This document shows positions 11,001 to 23,200 of a DNA stretch of 64,000 nt, one piece after another. Under the pieces are notes generated by a model, which made no database searches, was not told the origin of the DNA, and saw nothing but the letters and a program-made list of their open reading frames with translations. Numbering within the stretch: the first letter of the stretch is position 1; every line of letters begins with the position of its first letter. This DNA comes from Earliella scabrosa (lineage: Eukaryota > Basidiomycota > Agaricomycetes > Polyporales > Polyporaceae): NCBI GenBank assembly GCA_022605405.1, contig JABYQQ010000003.1:3038001-3102000 (forward strand). The letters are read 5' to 3'. Position numbers and translations under genes: made by a program.

Positions 11001-12290
11001 CGATTATCGCGGACTCGCCAGCACTTGGACTCGCAGATGCGGCCGTAGTCACGCAGAGGTGGAATGAACAGGCACGTACCCGTCCGCCTTCATCAGCCAC
11101 GAAGCTCCTCTCTACCCTCGAATCGCCATCCGGGGCATGCTCGCTCGCCCCTGTGCGACTGCGCACTCACTCCCGACCACGTCGCACCGTCTACCGCGAT
11201 GTACGACAAGAGTGCTAGCAAGTGTCGCTACCCGCGTTCCCCGACCGTGGTCATCTCCTGCAGAACGCGCGCGCGATGTGCGCGCGGGGAGATGAAGCCT
11301 CCTGCTCAAGTTCTCAACTGGTCGACGCGGCAGCTCATGCACGACCTGTGACCTGCGACGCTCGGGCCGCAGGACTCCCGCGCCCTGTGAGCTGTGAGCG
11401 CGGTAGCACTCCGCTTCGAGAGGACGTGCGTGGTCGTAGCTCCGCACGCGCGCGCAAACCTTGTCCTTCCGCCCTAGCAGCAGGGAAAGCACTCGCTTGG
11501 CCTGGGCAGTCCTCTGTCTCTGCGGGGCATCGGCTACGGTGCTATGTAGCACGCGGTACGATGCTTGTTCGCTCCGCGCTGGTAGACGGTCCCTTCGTCC
11601 CCGTCGTCCGCGAGTACATGCACCCTGGAATGCGCCCTCGGTCGCGGAAGCTCTACCATCTGCACCCGCCGCCATCCTCCGAGCTCCCTCAATATATCCA
11701 TGGATACTAATGTCAAACGCGACTACCAATGAGTACTAGAACACTTGAAGCTCGTCTCCAGGTCCCTCATCGTCCCCATTCGCACTCAGCAACTCCAATC
11801 TCGCCTTCAACATGCCTCCGTCGCTTGCCCTCTGAGGACGCACGACAACATACACGAGCGCACCCGCACTCGCCGCCGAACAGGTCACCTCGCGCCCCGG
11901 GAACTCGTGGTGGTGTTCGAGACAGCGTTCTCGCCTGGCGGCCGTCGACGAGCGCTCTCATGGGCTGCGATGCGTTCGCGTTCGGAGAGGGTGTGGATGT
12001 TCGACGTGCGAGCATTGGCGGGAGTGAACGCAGAGGCGCGAGGGCGTAAGGGCGTAAGGCCGAGGTGGAGATGGACAGGTGGTGTCGAAGGTGAGCGCGA
12101 CCAAATCGACACAACAAATTCCGAACGAGGACAAATGACGCGGATTCCTATGTAGCATACAAATCGTGTACTCCCGCGCTACGTCCAGCCTATGTGTTCG
12201 TATGGAGGAATGAATACTTTTCAACTACTACGGCACTATCATGATGAATAGAGCCAGCGACATGTTGCAATTACTAGGCGTCGATGTTTC
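8050..12290. repeat. Segment B, copy 1
   Basis: A block of about 4.2 kb present three times in the window: here, 13480-17455 (older, diverged) and 27840-31890 (recent). It contains only short or shadow ORFs apart from the exon-like stretch at 9000-9510. The tract 8535-10060 differs from 28316-29850 at only about three bases that I could find, whereas the flanks of that tract differ at roughly one base in 12-15. No transposon proteins, terminal inverted repeats or LTRs were seen. Confidence 0.8.
9000..9510 (+). pseudogene. Exon-like relic inside segment B, copy 1
   Basis: Unknown protein. Compared with the older copy at 14700-15200, codons for the motif LAIKGKAGQ differ almost only at third positions (AAG/AAA, GGG/GGA, GGA/GGT, CAA/CAG), and LDLPSFEDLINQP aligns with LDLPTFEDPLNQP. 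This implies past selection on a protein. An intron from 9300 (GTCAGT) to 9329 (TCGCAG) corresponds to a clean GTAAGT..CGCAG intron in the older copy. After it, PQHTPHVALLQQLHAASD aligns with PQYTPHVALLQQHHAD. The reading frame before the intron does not join the conserved frame after it, so this copy is probably broken, or its exon structure is not understood. Confidence 0.35.
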
Positions 12291-12292
12291 AG

Positions 12293-12790
12293 TTACGATT
12301 CATCGACATCTTCGCTCCCCGTTTCGTCCTCCTCGTTCTCCTCATCCTCCTCTTCCTCGTCGCCGTAAGTACTATCGCTGGTGTCAGACGCTTCTGCAAG
12401 ACGCGCCATTCGCGGCGGTGACAGATACGTCGGCTTCCCGTCTTCACCTAGCAGCCAGTACTGCTCAACATCATCGACGTTCCACCACACGCGCGGGACC
12501 CATGGGCACAGACGCTTCTCCGCATCCCATTTGCGCGGCTCGAACTCCGTCGGCGCAGGTATGTTGTTCTGTAGCCAGGGCGTGGTGCGGCTCGTATGAG
12601 CGGTTGCGGCGCGGAGTGGGTACGGTTGGATCGCGAGTCGGCGGATTGGGTGGCCGAGTGCGACTCGGGCATTGAGCATTGCCACCAGTCTCGATTCAGT
12701 ATACGCATCAAGTATGGCTTCGAGGCTGCGCCGGTAAAGGGCGGGGCAGGCGACGGGTGGGCCGCCCATATGGAGTAGAGATTTCAGGAC
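12293..12790 (-). pseudogene. Truncated F-box gene copy (3' third only)
   Basis: The minus-strand frame matches the C-terminal part of the intact F-box gene at 33860-31891, sharing motifs such as LDAYTESRLVAML, RRLAIQPYP, WWNVDDVEQYWLL and the acidic tail. Homology starts near 12790 in the middle of the coding region, so the F-box and most of the leucine-rich part are missing. The remaining frame is still open to its stop at 12293 and differs by scattered amino-acid changes, so the truncation is fairly young. The DNA beyond the break (12870 onward) belongs to a further segment A end, which marks a recombination junction. Promoterless, so unlikely to be expressed as a protein. Confidence 0.75.
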
Positions 12791-12869
12791 CGGACGACGC
12801 GATCTGCGCCCTCGGGCGCGGAGCTGATGGGCTGGCCTTCGACAACCTCTGACCGCGATTGGGAAGCTA

Positions 12870-13375
12870 GGTGGGTGCACGTGCATGCGCTGAACGGGAC
12901 TGACCGAGGGAAGCGCGAGGTCCTGTAAGGCGAGGGAGCAGGGAGGAGCAGTGGCGCAGTAGCTGTTCGCCACCGCGCCGGGACGGCGACAAGGCCTGAC
13001 TCGCAACCACTGGCTGCGTCGCGGGTGCTGTCGACCACCCGGCGGATGGACCTTGCACTGCGACTGATAATCGACCCCAATCCGGGTCGCAGCTGGGTCG
13101 CAGAGTTGGATGCGATCTACTCAGAGAGACATTCTGGGGCGAGCGAAGGTCGGATGTACTCGGATCGCGACGCCGAGCATGCGCTCGCTCCTGGAGGTCC
13201 CCACGGTGCAGCGCAGCCTGAAGGGCTGGATCTAGCACGCCTCTCAAAGCTCTGTGAACGGCAAGTACGGGAGGAGAGCGTCAGGTTCTATCTCGTGCTG
13301 TCAACGTGCTGGTGCTCACCCAAGGTCCCTCACCAGGCTCTCAGTCTCATGATACCGCGTTCCCTCTTGCTCTGA
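12870..13375 (+). pseudogene. Segment A 3' end, extra copy with an open 116-codon frame
   Basis: Equivalent to the last part of segment A at 7530-8000 and 27320-27690. The frame 13025-13375 is open from an ATG and carries IIDPNPGRSWVAELDAIYS and LARLSKLCERQVREESV. The aligned stretches after NLR1 and NLR2 keep RSWVVASDAI and KLCERQ but contain stop codons. This is therefore the best-preserved version of that exon in the window, although the upstream exons are absent (replaced by the F-box 3' end). Function unknown. Confidence 0.4.
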
Positions 13376-13479
13376 CTGACTATACCCGAGGATTCTGTCA
13401 ACCGAGCAGCCCTGAGCCATTGCGTTGTCCGGCACGGCGGGGTAGGAGTATAGTCATGGACTCGGCGTGTGGCTCGCGG

Positions 13480-16400
13480 TGCGTGCATGATTTGTGCTGA
13501 GAACGACGGGCACAGCGGCTTTGAGGTGTGCTGAGGTAGGGATGCGCCCGACGATGTCCTAAGCTCGCGCGTCGGGTGTATCTGGTCGCGCCGTGACTGC
13601 GAGCTGTCCACAAAACGTGGTGCGCATCTCGTTGAACACGGTCCGTCGATCGCGATAGCGAGTTGAGGAGAGGCATGGTCGATGGCTGCATGAGAGGTCA
13701 AGCATTTGGGAGTAGGATACTTGAGCGGTCGCAAGAGGACGGGGAACGGAAAGAACGTGTTAGGTACTTACCATTGTCAGCTTTATATCCTTCGCGTACT
13801 CTACTGCAGCACAGCCAGAGAACGGGCCATGTAACTCATCGCGTTTTCAGCTTTCTCGCATCGTTCGATCGCCGACGGCCGTGACCTCAGGCTGGAAATG
13901 TCGCGGCTGTTCAGAGCGGGGAGGCCGATGCGCATGGGGATGCGCATGGAGGCAGATCTGAACCGATCTGTGCACGCCCGCGAGAGTGAGTCGGAGTGCG
14001 TGGGCGGGGGAAGAGGGGAGCGACGTCCGGGGCAGCAGCAAGCAGGACGTCAAGACGAGGGAGAGCGTGAGTCGGAACTGAGGAATACGAAGTATAATAT
14101 CAAGCGAGAGAAGCAAGCGATAGCACTATCAGAAGCCAGAGAGATGATCGACGAACGCTGAGCGTGGAGTTGACGATGAGCAAGAGGCCAGGGCTGTGGT
14201 GGACGATGTGCTTGCGATGTACTGGCGACGGCGGAAGCGCCTCGGGATGTGCCGGTGTGCAAGACTTGGCGGCTTGGTGTCCCAGTCCGAGTCTCTACAC
14301 CACCGTTGCCCATCCAATTCTATTGCCTCTTGCCACTTGCTTTCTTCCCCATCGCATGTCTTCGCATGGCCAGAAGAGGCACGCTGACCGCCACGGCACC
14401 CTCCACTCGCTGGACGACGCGCGCCGCGTCCAGCACACCTCCTGCACGGATATCAACCACGACTCACGACCGTCTCCTTCTCGTACTCGGCTTGTCCTGG
14501 CTCGAGAAGACCGCAGAGGCATACGACTCGGTGCGAATCATACCAGTCGCGCCGTCTATGCGGAGCATCGGGATGTATGTCGGCGTGTATCGCACGGCCG
14601 GTGATGACGTGTCTGTCATACACGCACCCGTCCACTCTAGTCATCTAGTGTGTATACTGCATTTCATGCTTGCGACTCATGTGTGTCTTTTCTCTTGCCC
14701 TGACAAGCTCTCCATGTTTTCTACTAGGACAGAAGACGCAAACGGTGGACGCACTCGTGAGCATCGAAATCTTCGCGCTTGATCTGCTGAGATCATTCCA
14801 ACGGGTATCCATCCAGTCACCTCTTCCATGCCCCTCGATCTCCCCACGTTCGAGGACCCCTTGAACCAGCCTCTCGGACACGGTGGACGAGGGGCTCGAC
14901 TTGCAATCAAAGGAAAAGCTGGTCAGTGTATATCGCGTCACGTTGGGGACATACCGTGGCATGTGAAGCTCATGGAGGTAAGTATCTGCTTTTCCCGTCC
15001 CTCGTTCACTCGCAGGCACTGCAACATTGCGTTGTTGCGCCTCTACGTACCGTCGGAGCCGTACATCCACATCGTGCCTCAATACACTCCGCACGTAGCT
15101 CTCCTCCAGCAGCACCACGCTGATTTTCTACGCCCGTGTGCGGCGTGCATCGCCACGGTTCTTGCCGCACGCTCCTCGTCGAGTTCTGCATTATTGTCCT
15201 GACGTCTAGTCGATGGAGGCTGATCTTGTATGTAGGCCGCAATCGCCAGAGGACGTCCGATTGACGCAGCGTCCCCCATGAACACCTCGACATCTCGTAG
15301 CATATAGCCCGACAGTTCGCTCATTCAGAACGACCTTCGACCTAGTTCCTGAACCGGGGCGCCCGTTCCGCATGGCTGGGAGGAGAGATGGCGGGTCTCG
15401 TGGGCAATGGAGTTACATAGGCGGGTGAAACTAGTGCGGTGAGCACTCGCACTGTCTGTCGCACATGAGTGGATCTGTTGATGACCTCTCTCCCCGTAGC
15501 TCTGAGCATCGCGCTCGTTTACCAAGTACATAGTATCCAACACCAAGCGGGAACCACTTCCTTCACGCGCGTTTCGCAAGACGCGCATCGAGCAAGATCG
15601 ACCTCTCCAAGCTACCCGAAGGCACAGTGTCCGGCCCATGGAAGTTGGTCGTATGTGCTTACCGCATGCGCGCACGTTCCCCACGATATGCTTCACCGAG
15701 TCGATCTCTTGCGATGCTGCTACTCGGCAGCGAACCAGCCCTAGTCCGATTTCGACGTCGGGCTGGCCGACGCGAGTTCCCTAACACTATCAAGTGCAGG
15801 CCCGGCAGTGAGCAGCTCAACCCCTCCGAGCCCAAGCGCGTCGTCCGACGTCCTTTCAGCCTTCAGCGGGCTCGTCTCACGCTGAGGGGCGACTGCCCCG
15901 CCAGAGAAATCACCCCACGGAGACTCGTTTGACGGCCGCTCTCCCTCCTCCTGGCACCTGCCATCGACGCATCTACACGACCAAGGCGAGGCGTTCGCCT
16001 CTCGTTCGGACGCGCTCGCTTGCCCTTCGGTCCATCCAGTTTATCCGGCTGCTTTGCGCAGTGCCTGCGCCGCGCCGCCTCCATCTCACCAGCACGACTT
16101 CGTCGGTATGCTCACAAGTCCACATCGCGCTTCAACATGGGCTTCTCGTCTCCCACTGTATGATATCGCTCATCGGCCTGGCTCGGCTGGGGCGCGGTGC
16201 GTGCCTGTACCCGTCGGTCGACCTTCGCGCGAGTACTTGCGCTCTTATCAACGTCCGCCGAGGCCCGTTCGTCTCAGCCCGCCGCCCCGATGCACGATAA
16301 GCTTTACCACGGCTTCGCTCTCACCTCCCTCGTGAGTACTGGTCAATGCTTGGTCCGCGCGCGGGCGACAACGTGAATGCCCACCGTAGCACCCGTCAGC

Positions 16401-17455
16401 GCGCGCGACCTGCATCGGGGATACTGCGTCTACGTGTGGGTGTACCCGTGGGTCTGAGCTTCTATCTCCTCCGCTCGCTGTGTCCGACACCCTGCGGAGG
16501 GCCAGGAGGCCAAGAACTCTACTTGAAGCGCCTATCCGCCTGGGGTTAGGGTCTATTGACGTGGGGTCGCGCGAAGACTCGAGGGCTGAGAGCAACGGCG
16601 ACGTCGTCCCGAGCACCAAGCTCAATATCCGTGTATATACGCCTACCGCCTTCTGTCTCTGCGTGCGATGGCCAGTTCCCACCCAGCGACGTCGACACAA
16701 CGCGCCCGTCTTCAGCCTCGTCTACTCGGAGCTCGCTGTCCGAATCCGGACAGCTCATCCTCCCCGCCTTACTTCCTCGATCATCGCGCTGTCGCCAGCA
16801 CTCTGACTCGAAGAGACGGCCGCACTCGCGCAGAGGTGGAATGGACGGGCGCGCACCTGTCAGCCTTCAAAACTTCATCCAGAGCGAAGCTCCTCGCTAC
16901 CATCCAATCGCCACCCGGGGCATGCTCGCTTTCCCTCGCGCGAATGCGCACTCTCACGACCACATCGCGACGTCTACCACGATTGACGACAAGACCATCT
17001 CCCAGCGCGGAGCGAACAGGCATCGTGCCGCGTGCGACATAGCACCGTAGCCGATGCCCCGCAGAGACAAGGGACCACCTAGGCCGACCGAGCTTTGTGC
17101 CCTGATACTGGGACGGAAGGACACCGTCCGCACGTGTGGGAGCTGCGACCACGCGCATCCCCCCGAAGCGGCGTGCTGCGGCGCCGACACTTCACAGTGC
17201 CAGGAGCCGGCCGACGCAAGTCACAGGTCGCGCGCGAGCTGCCCCGTTAGCAGGAAGCTTCTCCTCTCCGCGCGCGCATCGTGCGCGTTCTGCAAGAGAC
17301 ACCGCGATCAAGGAACGCAGCTAGCGTCACTCACCAGTCCTCACCAGTCCGCGAGATGCGGAGCCGGCTTTGCACCCTACACCATGCTCCGAGCTCCGAA
17401 CCTCTTCAGTACGTCTATGGGTACTATGCAAAATGTGAGTACCGATGAGTGCTAG
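13480..17455. repeat. Segment B, older diverged copy
   Basis: Follows the extra A end in the same order as in the NLR1 and NLR2 units. It aligns in patches with 8050-11750 and 27840-31330, for example around TATCAACCACGA, the exon-like stretch at 14700-15200, and the GGGGTTAGGGTC block near 16540. Indels are frequent. Only short ORFs are present and none is assigned as a gene. Confidence 0.7.
14690..15200 (+). pseudogene. Exon-like relic inside the older segment B copy
   Basis: The frame at 14828-14979 runs through LDLPTFEDPLNQP and LAIKGKAGQ to VKLME, then a clean donor GTAAGT at 14980 and an acceptor CGCAG ending at 15016. Downstream, VPQYTPHVALLQQ is shared in frame with the other B copies. 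The exon chain was not completed, and the second part is only in frame if an exon phase differing from the simple join is used. Protein family unknown. Confidence 0.35.
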
Positions 17456-19704
17456 GACGAGCGATGACGCGTGGACTAATGTGAATTTCTCCTACCTTCC
17501 AAGCGGGCACGTTCACACTGATCGCCATCTCGTCCCTCTGGTGGGTGGACGACCCGCAGGTCCTGAAGCTCCTGGCAAGAAGCTCATGGTCTGGCCATCG
17601 ACCGTCTGCAACCACTTGCTATCTCGCACGGCCCGCCACCGCTTGCGTGCTCCCGAGCTTGAAGATGAAGGACGAGCTCTCCCACAAGCGAGCGAGTCCG
17701 TGCGGACGGACGCGTCCTGGCAACACTGGCGAACCGTGCAAGATCCGGACCAAGCGAACCGGAACGAAAACTTGAACCGCGGGCGCAGATAGGTGGTTGG
17801 AGTTGGACCGTTCTCGACGCGCGCACGCTGTGGCGAATCCCGAGGCAAGATGACGAGCGAACGCGCGCGCCGTGCTGGACTCTCTCGCCTTCTGGACTGT
17901 GCTTCGTGCGCCCCCGCCCGAAATTCGGCGCATGTGGACGAACCTCAAAGAGTCTGTGCGATTGAACGTTCAACGGTCCGGGCCAGCACGCCAGTTCTGC
18001 TCGCACGCGCGAAGGCTCGCACGGGAACGGGGATGCGCTGAATGCGACCGTACGAGGGGATGGATGCCAGCACTGCCGTGGACGCTAGGTGGAACCTCTA
18101 CTCACCGGTACATTCCAAGTTCAAGTCCACACGCCATCGCTCGATTCCGACTTCGGGAACTATACGAGGAGGGATATGCATGCGCTTCGATCTGAGCGGC
18201 CATGCGCAACACTCACAACTACACGCGACTGGTTCTCGATGGCCGGACCTCGAACACTCGGCGGATGTTGTGGATCCTCGGTGGCCTCCACGCTCGGCTC
18301 GGCTCTGCTCGTGCCTCGGCACTCGAACGGAGTCGACACGCGCCCGCTCGAGCTTGTGCTGCGATGTCGCCGTGCTCAACACACACGAGGAGACCGAAAT
18401 ACCGACTTCAGAAGCGACCCGACTCTCGCCACCTGGTGCCACGCGAGCAGACGGACGGTTCACGAGGCGCTTTTCGGCAACGTATGATTGCATGGGCGCG
18501 CGAGCCGCGTCGTTCCTCTCCCCAGCTTCCATTAACGCATCTAGCGAACGGGTTGTCGACTGCTATCGACCCTCGGTCGATACCGCATTCGCAGCTCGCT
18601 ATACAGTGCCTCAACGTTCCACTGATTGGAGGGTGTTTTGTCTCTCCCTCTGACGCGCGATGGACGGACGGTGCACGAGGTCGTTTATATCCCAGCAACC
18701 TATCATCATCCCTCCCCACTGGCCGAGGCGTTACCACGTCCCCGGACTCCCACTCGTTACCGCATACCGTCTATTCAACTACAGGATAGGCACCGACCTT
18801 GAGCGCGGAGCTATCTGACCATCCGTCAACCTCCACCAGGCCTCGCGCGTGCGACGGACGAGGTTCTCTTAACCTCCCGTCTGGGCACCCCATGCGCACG
18901 TCCGTCGCTGTCGTTGTTCGGCGCCATGTCCAGAGCGCGGTGGGGCGTCGCGGTGCATACAGCAAGCAGGGAGGTTGTGGGTCACTAGCACTGTAAACGG
19001 TATTCGTGTGATGCCATGTCCATAGAACAACATGGAATGACTTGTGGTGGCGCGATCTAAACATTCAGGTCCTAAAGCGCACGCGCATCGCGTTCCGAGT
19101 ACGCTTGAATGCGAGGAAGCTGCAGCATGCGGCGACCAACGAGGCTAATTGCTTGGATTAGCCGTCCCGTAAGTACTGGTGAACGACAAGAGAGGAGAGA
19201 GGGAATGCTTCGTCTATAGACCGAGGATGCAGGAGCAGACGAGGCTGAGCATCGGCTGGGGCTCACTTCAGTAAGAGCAGCGTGTAGACTCGACGGCGGG
19301 CACTCAGCTAGGCCTGCAGCCGTGACAGACGGGTCGCGGGCGGGCGGATCGGTTGCAGTGACCGGGGCGCATAGTCGTCACGAGGATACTTGGCGGCAGA
19401 GCAGGACTGACCAGAGTTCGCCTGCTCTAGTCCACAGCCGTCCTCTACAGAGGTCCCAACACGCCGCCGGCAACGAGCGAAGCGGATGACTGACCGCGCT
19501 CGAGAGCGGCAGATTGAAAGCGAAAGCGACGTCCCGAGCCTCAAGCTCGACGTCAGCCACCTTGTCCCGGTCCGCGCCCACCGACGCCTCTTCTGTGCGG
19601 TGTTTTGAGCCTCGTCCAGCTCGCGGTTGTCGGACATCTCCCCCTCAGCCTATCATACGCCCATTGTGGTCTTCTTGACACCTCGCAGGACAACATTGCA
19701 AACA
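17456..19704. other. Unassigned spacer between the older B copy and the NLR2 block
   Basis: No convincing gene. Long frames on both strands (up to 203 codons at 18042-18653) are rich in Arg, Ser and Ala, have no recognised motif and have no paralog support, so they look like GC-driven chance ORFs. The stretch 19380-19660 is a diverged inverted copy of dispersed element C. Confidence 0.4.
19380..19660 (-). repeat. Dispersed element C, diverged partial copy
   Basis: Read on the minus strand it translates to DKVADVELEARDVAFAF. This aligns with EKVADVERGARDVAVAV at 50960-51010 and EKVADVGRGARDLALAV at 62755-62810 (both plus). The element lies just upstream of the conserved NLR2 5' block. Whether it was ever coding is unclear. 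Confidence 0.4.
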
Positions 19705-20111
19705 GGGCGAAGTCACAGCCACCGGCAAGCTCCGGGACCGAGCCATGACATCACACACCTCTGCCTGCGGTGTAAGCGTCGTGCTTGTCCATGACTACTT
19801 CGCAGCGTGGTGTGGCAGTCTTTGGATTTGAGCTGCGTGCAATCGAGCTTGCACCTTCCAGACTGTGTCAGTGTGACGCAAATCACTAGCTCATGGTGAG
19901 TCAGACTCTGGTGGACTCGTTTCCGTTGGTATGTCTGGAATTTTCTATGCAGCTCAAGATACGTTCCTCGGTTTGACCTCTTGCAAGCATCATACGAAAG
20001 AGGGACATTGGACGCGCATTCAATACGCTTGACGCCTTCTCGGACCCAATAGAGCTCGATTCAGCGGCAGTGCCCGCGCTACCTGTCCGCGTTCTCCGTG
20101 CGAATGCACTG

Positions 20112-20159
20112 GTATGGCCACCACGCCTCCTCCGCACCTTCACCGCTACCCTACTACAG
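20112..20159 (+). other. Probable 5' UTR intron of NLR2
   Basis: A 48-nt stretch with a GTATGG donor and TACTACAG acceptor, 45 nt before the start codon. The same interval upstream of NLR4 (58357-58310) keeps GT..AG and has a perfect CTAAC branch-like motif. Splicing would remove an upstream ATG that lies within the intron (20114). Confidence 0.5.
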
Positions 20160-20203
20160 CTCTCCCTTGCACTATCACCTCCCCCCACACACCTCAACTC
20201 ACA

Positions 20204-23200
20204 ATGTCGCTCGCTAATACCTCTGAGCTCTCGTCTGGGAAACGAAAGAAAGTCGTTCGTAAGACGGTCGACGGTCTGGTTATCGCCCTGAAAGCGTTGA
20301 AGGCAACAACTTCGGAGGCATGTCCGCCGGCAGCGACGGTGGCAGATCTACTCATCACGGTGTGCGAAGCATTCAAGGTATGGGCACCCTTAAGTCTATG
20401 AGATGCGACAAATGACCCGATCTCTCCAGACATCATGCGACAACATCGAGGCAATTGAGGAGCTGAAGACCCGTATCGATGGCGTCCAGAATGCACTCTC
20501 AGCCCTGTCCGCCGAGGAAGAAAATGCCTTATCACCCGCTCTCTCAAAAATTGTAGCCCGATTTGAAGGGTGAGCAATTTTATCTTATCCAAAACGTCTC
20601 AGGGCGGTCTGACACGCAATGTGCGAGCGACAGGGAAGTGCGAGAAATCACAGCAGACGTTGAGAAGGCCTCGTCGAAGCGTTCACGAATCAAACAGATG
20701 TGGAGTGCAAATGAAACGTCGGAGAGAATTACCGGTTGTGTTAAGAGGTTGTCGCAGTGTGTCAACTCGCTTCTGGTGCGTTCAGCGTCCGGGAACGGGA
20801 ATATTGCAGTTGCTGACAGTGTGCAGGTCGGTATCACGGCCGACACTAACCGTATTGTAAATGTTGGTGACTAGTCCTTTAAATTTGTCGCTTTGCTAAT
20901 GCTTTACTAGGCCATTCAGAAGGACGTCCGAGAAACACATGGGGGTGTCGAAGAAATACGTAGGGAGGTCGGAGATCTATCGGAAAATATTGCTGCTGTG
21001 AGTTTCTTATCAACTACGTCCTGTCATTACTCACTATCGATGCACAATCTCAGCAGAACAGCGGTAAAATTATGGTCTTATTATACTGAATCTCCACTGA
21101 CGTTCACATCATAGCCGTGCCCGGACTTCGTCAAGTCTCCCAGGCCCAGTACCACTACTACAACAGTGGTCGCTCTGCATGCACGGAGAACACTCGCCGG
21201 GAGGTACTCTCTACCATATACCACTGGCTCGTTCCGGGCCATCCCAAGCTTCGGGAACTCCCTCCACCCCATATGGAGACACGCGCAGACAGACACGCGC
21301 TCTGGATCAATGGCGTCGCTGGTTCTGGCAAATCGACCCTCGCTCAGACCACTGCCGAGTGGTGCACGGACAACGAGATTCTTGCCGCGAGCTTCTTCTG
21401 CGCCCGCGATGGAAATCGGAGCAATGTGCAGCTCATCATCCCCACGATCGCGAGTCAGCTCAGCTCTCGCTTCCCCGAATATGAAGCTGCTCTCGCTGAC
21501 GCTGTGAAGGCTGACTCGGCCATTCATGACGCGTATGCAATACACCAGCTCCGGAAGCTGATCGTCGAACCGCTCAAGTCCGTGACTGGGCCACTTGCAA
21601 GATTCGTCGTCATCATCGACGCGCTCGACGAGTGCAGGGACAATGCAGCTGTCTCCATGATTCTCACCGCGCTCTCAGCGGGTGTTGACGACCTTTCGGG
21701 CCGCCTGAAGTTCATCATCACGAGCCGCCCCGAGCACCATATCGTCTCCGGCTTCAAGCTCAAACCCCTCTCTCAAACCACTGAGCAGCTGGTACTCACC
21801 GATGTTTCCGAAGACCTCACTACGGGGGACATTCGTACATTCCTTAACGCGCAGTTCACTTCCATTCGTGAGAACCGAGGTCTGGACCCCAACTGGCCTG
21901 AGAAGGAGGACGTCGAGGTTCTTGTGGAGAACGCGAATGGTCTGTTCATCTACGCTGCAACCGCAGCGAAATTTGTGTCCAGCAAGGGAGTCGAGGACCC
22001 GTGCACGCAGCTCAAGATTCTCCTGTCGCAGGCGAACCACTCCTCGTCCGTCGAAACTCGTGACGCTCAAGTGTCGCCCTTCGGACCGCTCGATGCACTG
22101 TATCTCCAAGTTCTCGAATCTGCATCCCCAAGTTCCATCCGGCAGAAGTTCCTAGGTGCTCTCGCACTAGCTCCCGACCGGGTCTCCGTGCGGACAATTG
22201 CCGTCATGTTTGGGGTCGAAATCCATGTTGTTTCCCACATCCATTCTCATCTGCAGTCCATCATCCTCCCGTCTACATCGTATGATGAACCCCTTCGCCT
22301 CAGTCACCTCTCCTTTGCCGACTTTATCGTAGATCCTGCACGGTGTACAGAAGCGAAGCATCTTGTGGACCGACGCGCGCAGCATGCGGTCATGGCGAAG
22401 GGATGCCTCAAGATACTCATCGAAAATCTACTGTTCAACATCTGCAAGGTGGAGGATACGAGTATACTGAACGAGGAGGTTCCGGACCTAGAGAGCAGAA
22501 TACTTCGGTACATCCCTCCCCATCTCCAATACGCCTGTCGTCACTGGGCATACCACACGACAAACTCCGAGATTGATGAAGAGCTTCTTGACCTAGTCTC
22601 CCAGTTCTCCGAGCGCAGCCTTCTCGACTGGCTCTCTGCTCTGAGCATCCTCTCCTCAATGGATATCACAGTCCACGCGCTTCAAACTAGTCGACGTGCT
22701 CTCGAAGTGAGTATCAGAACGGATGAATAACTTCATGCTACAATAACTCATTATTGTTCCAGAATGCGTCGTTTCAGCAACTGGAGGATCCAGCCCGCCG
22801 GTTGCTCTATGACTGCGAGCGAGCGGTTCGGCTGACATACCCCGCAGTATCAGTGTCGTGGTCCGAAGTCTACCGATGCATCCTGGCATTTAGTCCCATC
22901 GAGAGTCTCCTCCTGCAGACATACACCAAGCAACTCTCACTCCCAATCCTCGACATCGATCGCCTCTCTGTCAAATTGGGTGCATGGATTCATTGGCCAC
23001 ATGACACTTTGACTATCGATACACGACATCAGGCTGTTGACTTCATTGCCATCTCTCCAGATGGTCACGTTGTTTTGTTTGGAGCGGACAACATGATGGG
23101 TCTCTGCAATGCACGCACAGGGGCACTACTACACACCATGACAACTACGAATCCAGATGCCAAGTATTGTGTGGCCACGTTCTCCCCAGACGGCCAGCGG

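Larger units (their letters stand above)
1..12790 (+). repeat. Segmental duplication, copy 1 (NLR1 - A - B - F-box 3' end)
   Basis: The whole block is co-linear with about 19705-32340. The 5' flank, NLR gene, relic A, segment B and F-box 3' end follow in the same order and orientation. Similarity is clear throughout but uneven: the NLR exons differ at many codons, while about 8535-10060 is almost identical to 28316-29850. The left end of the duplication lies outside the window. Confidence 0.85.

Noticed and set aside
8050..12290. Segment B as a transposable element
   Set aside because: No transposase, reverse transcriptase, terminal repeats or target-site duplication were found, and it is always copied as part of a larger unit.
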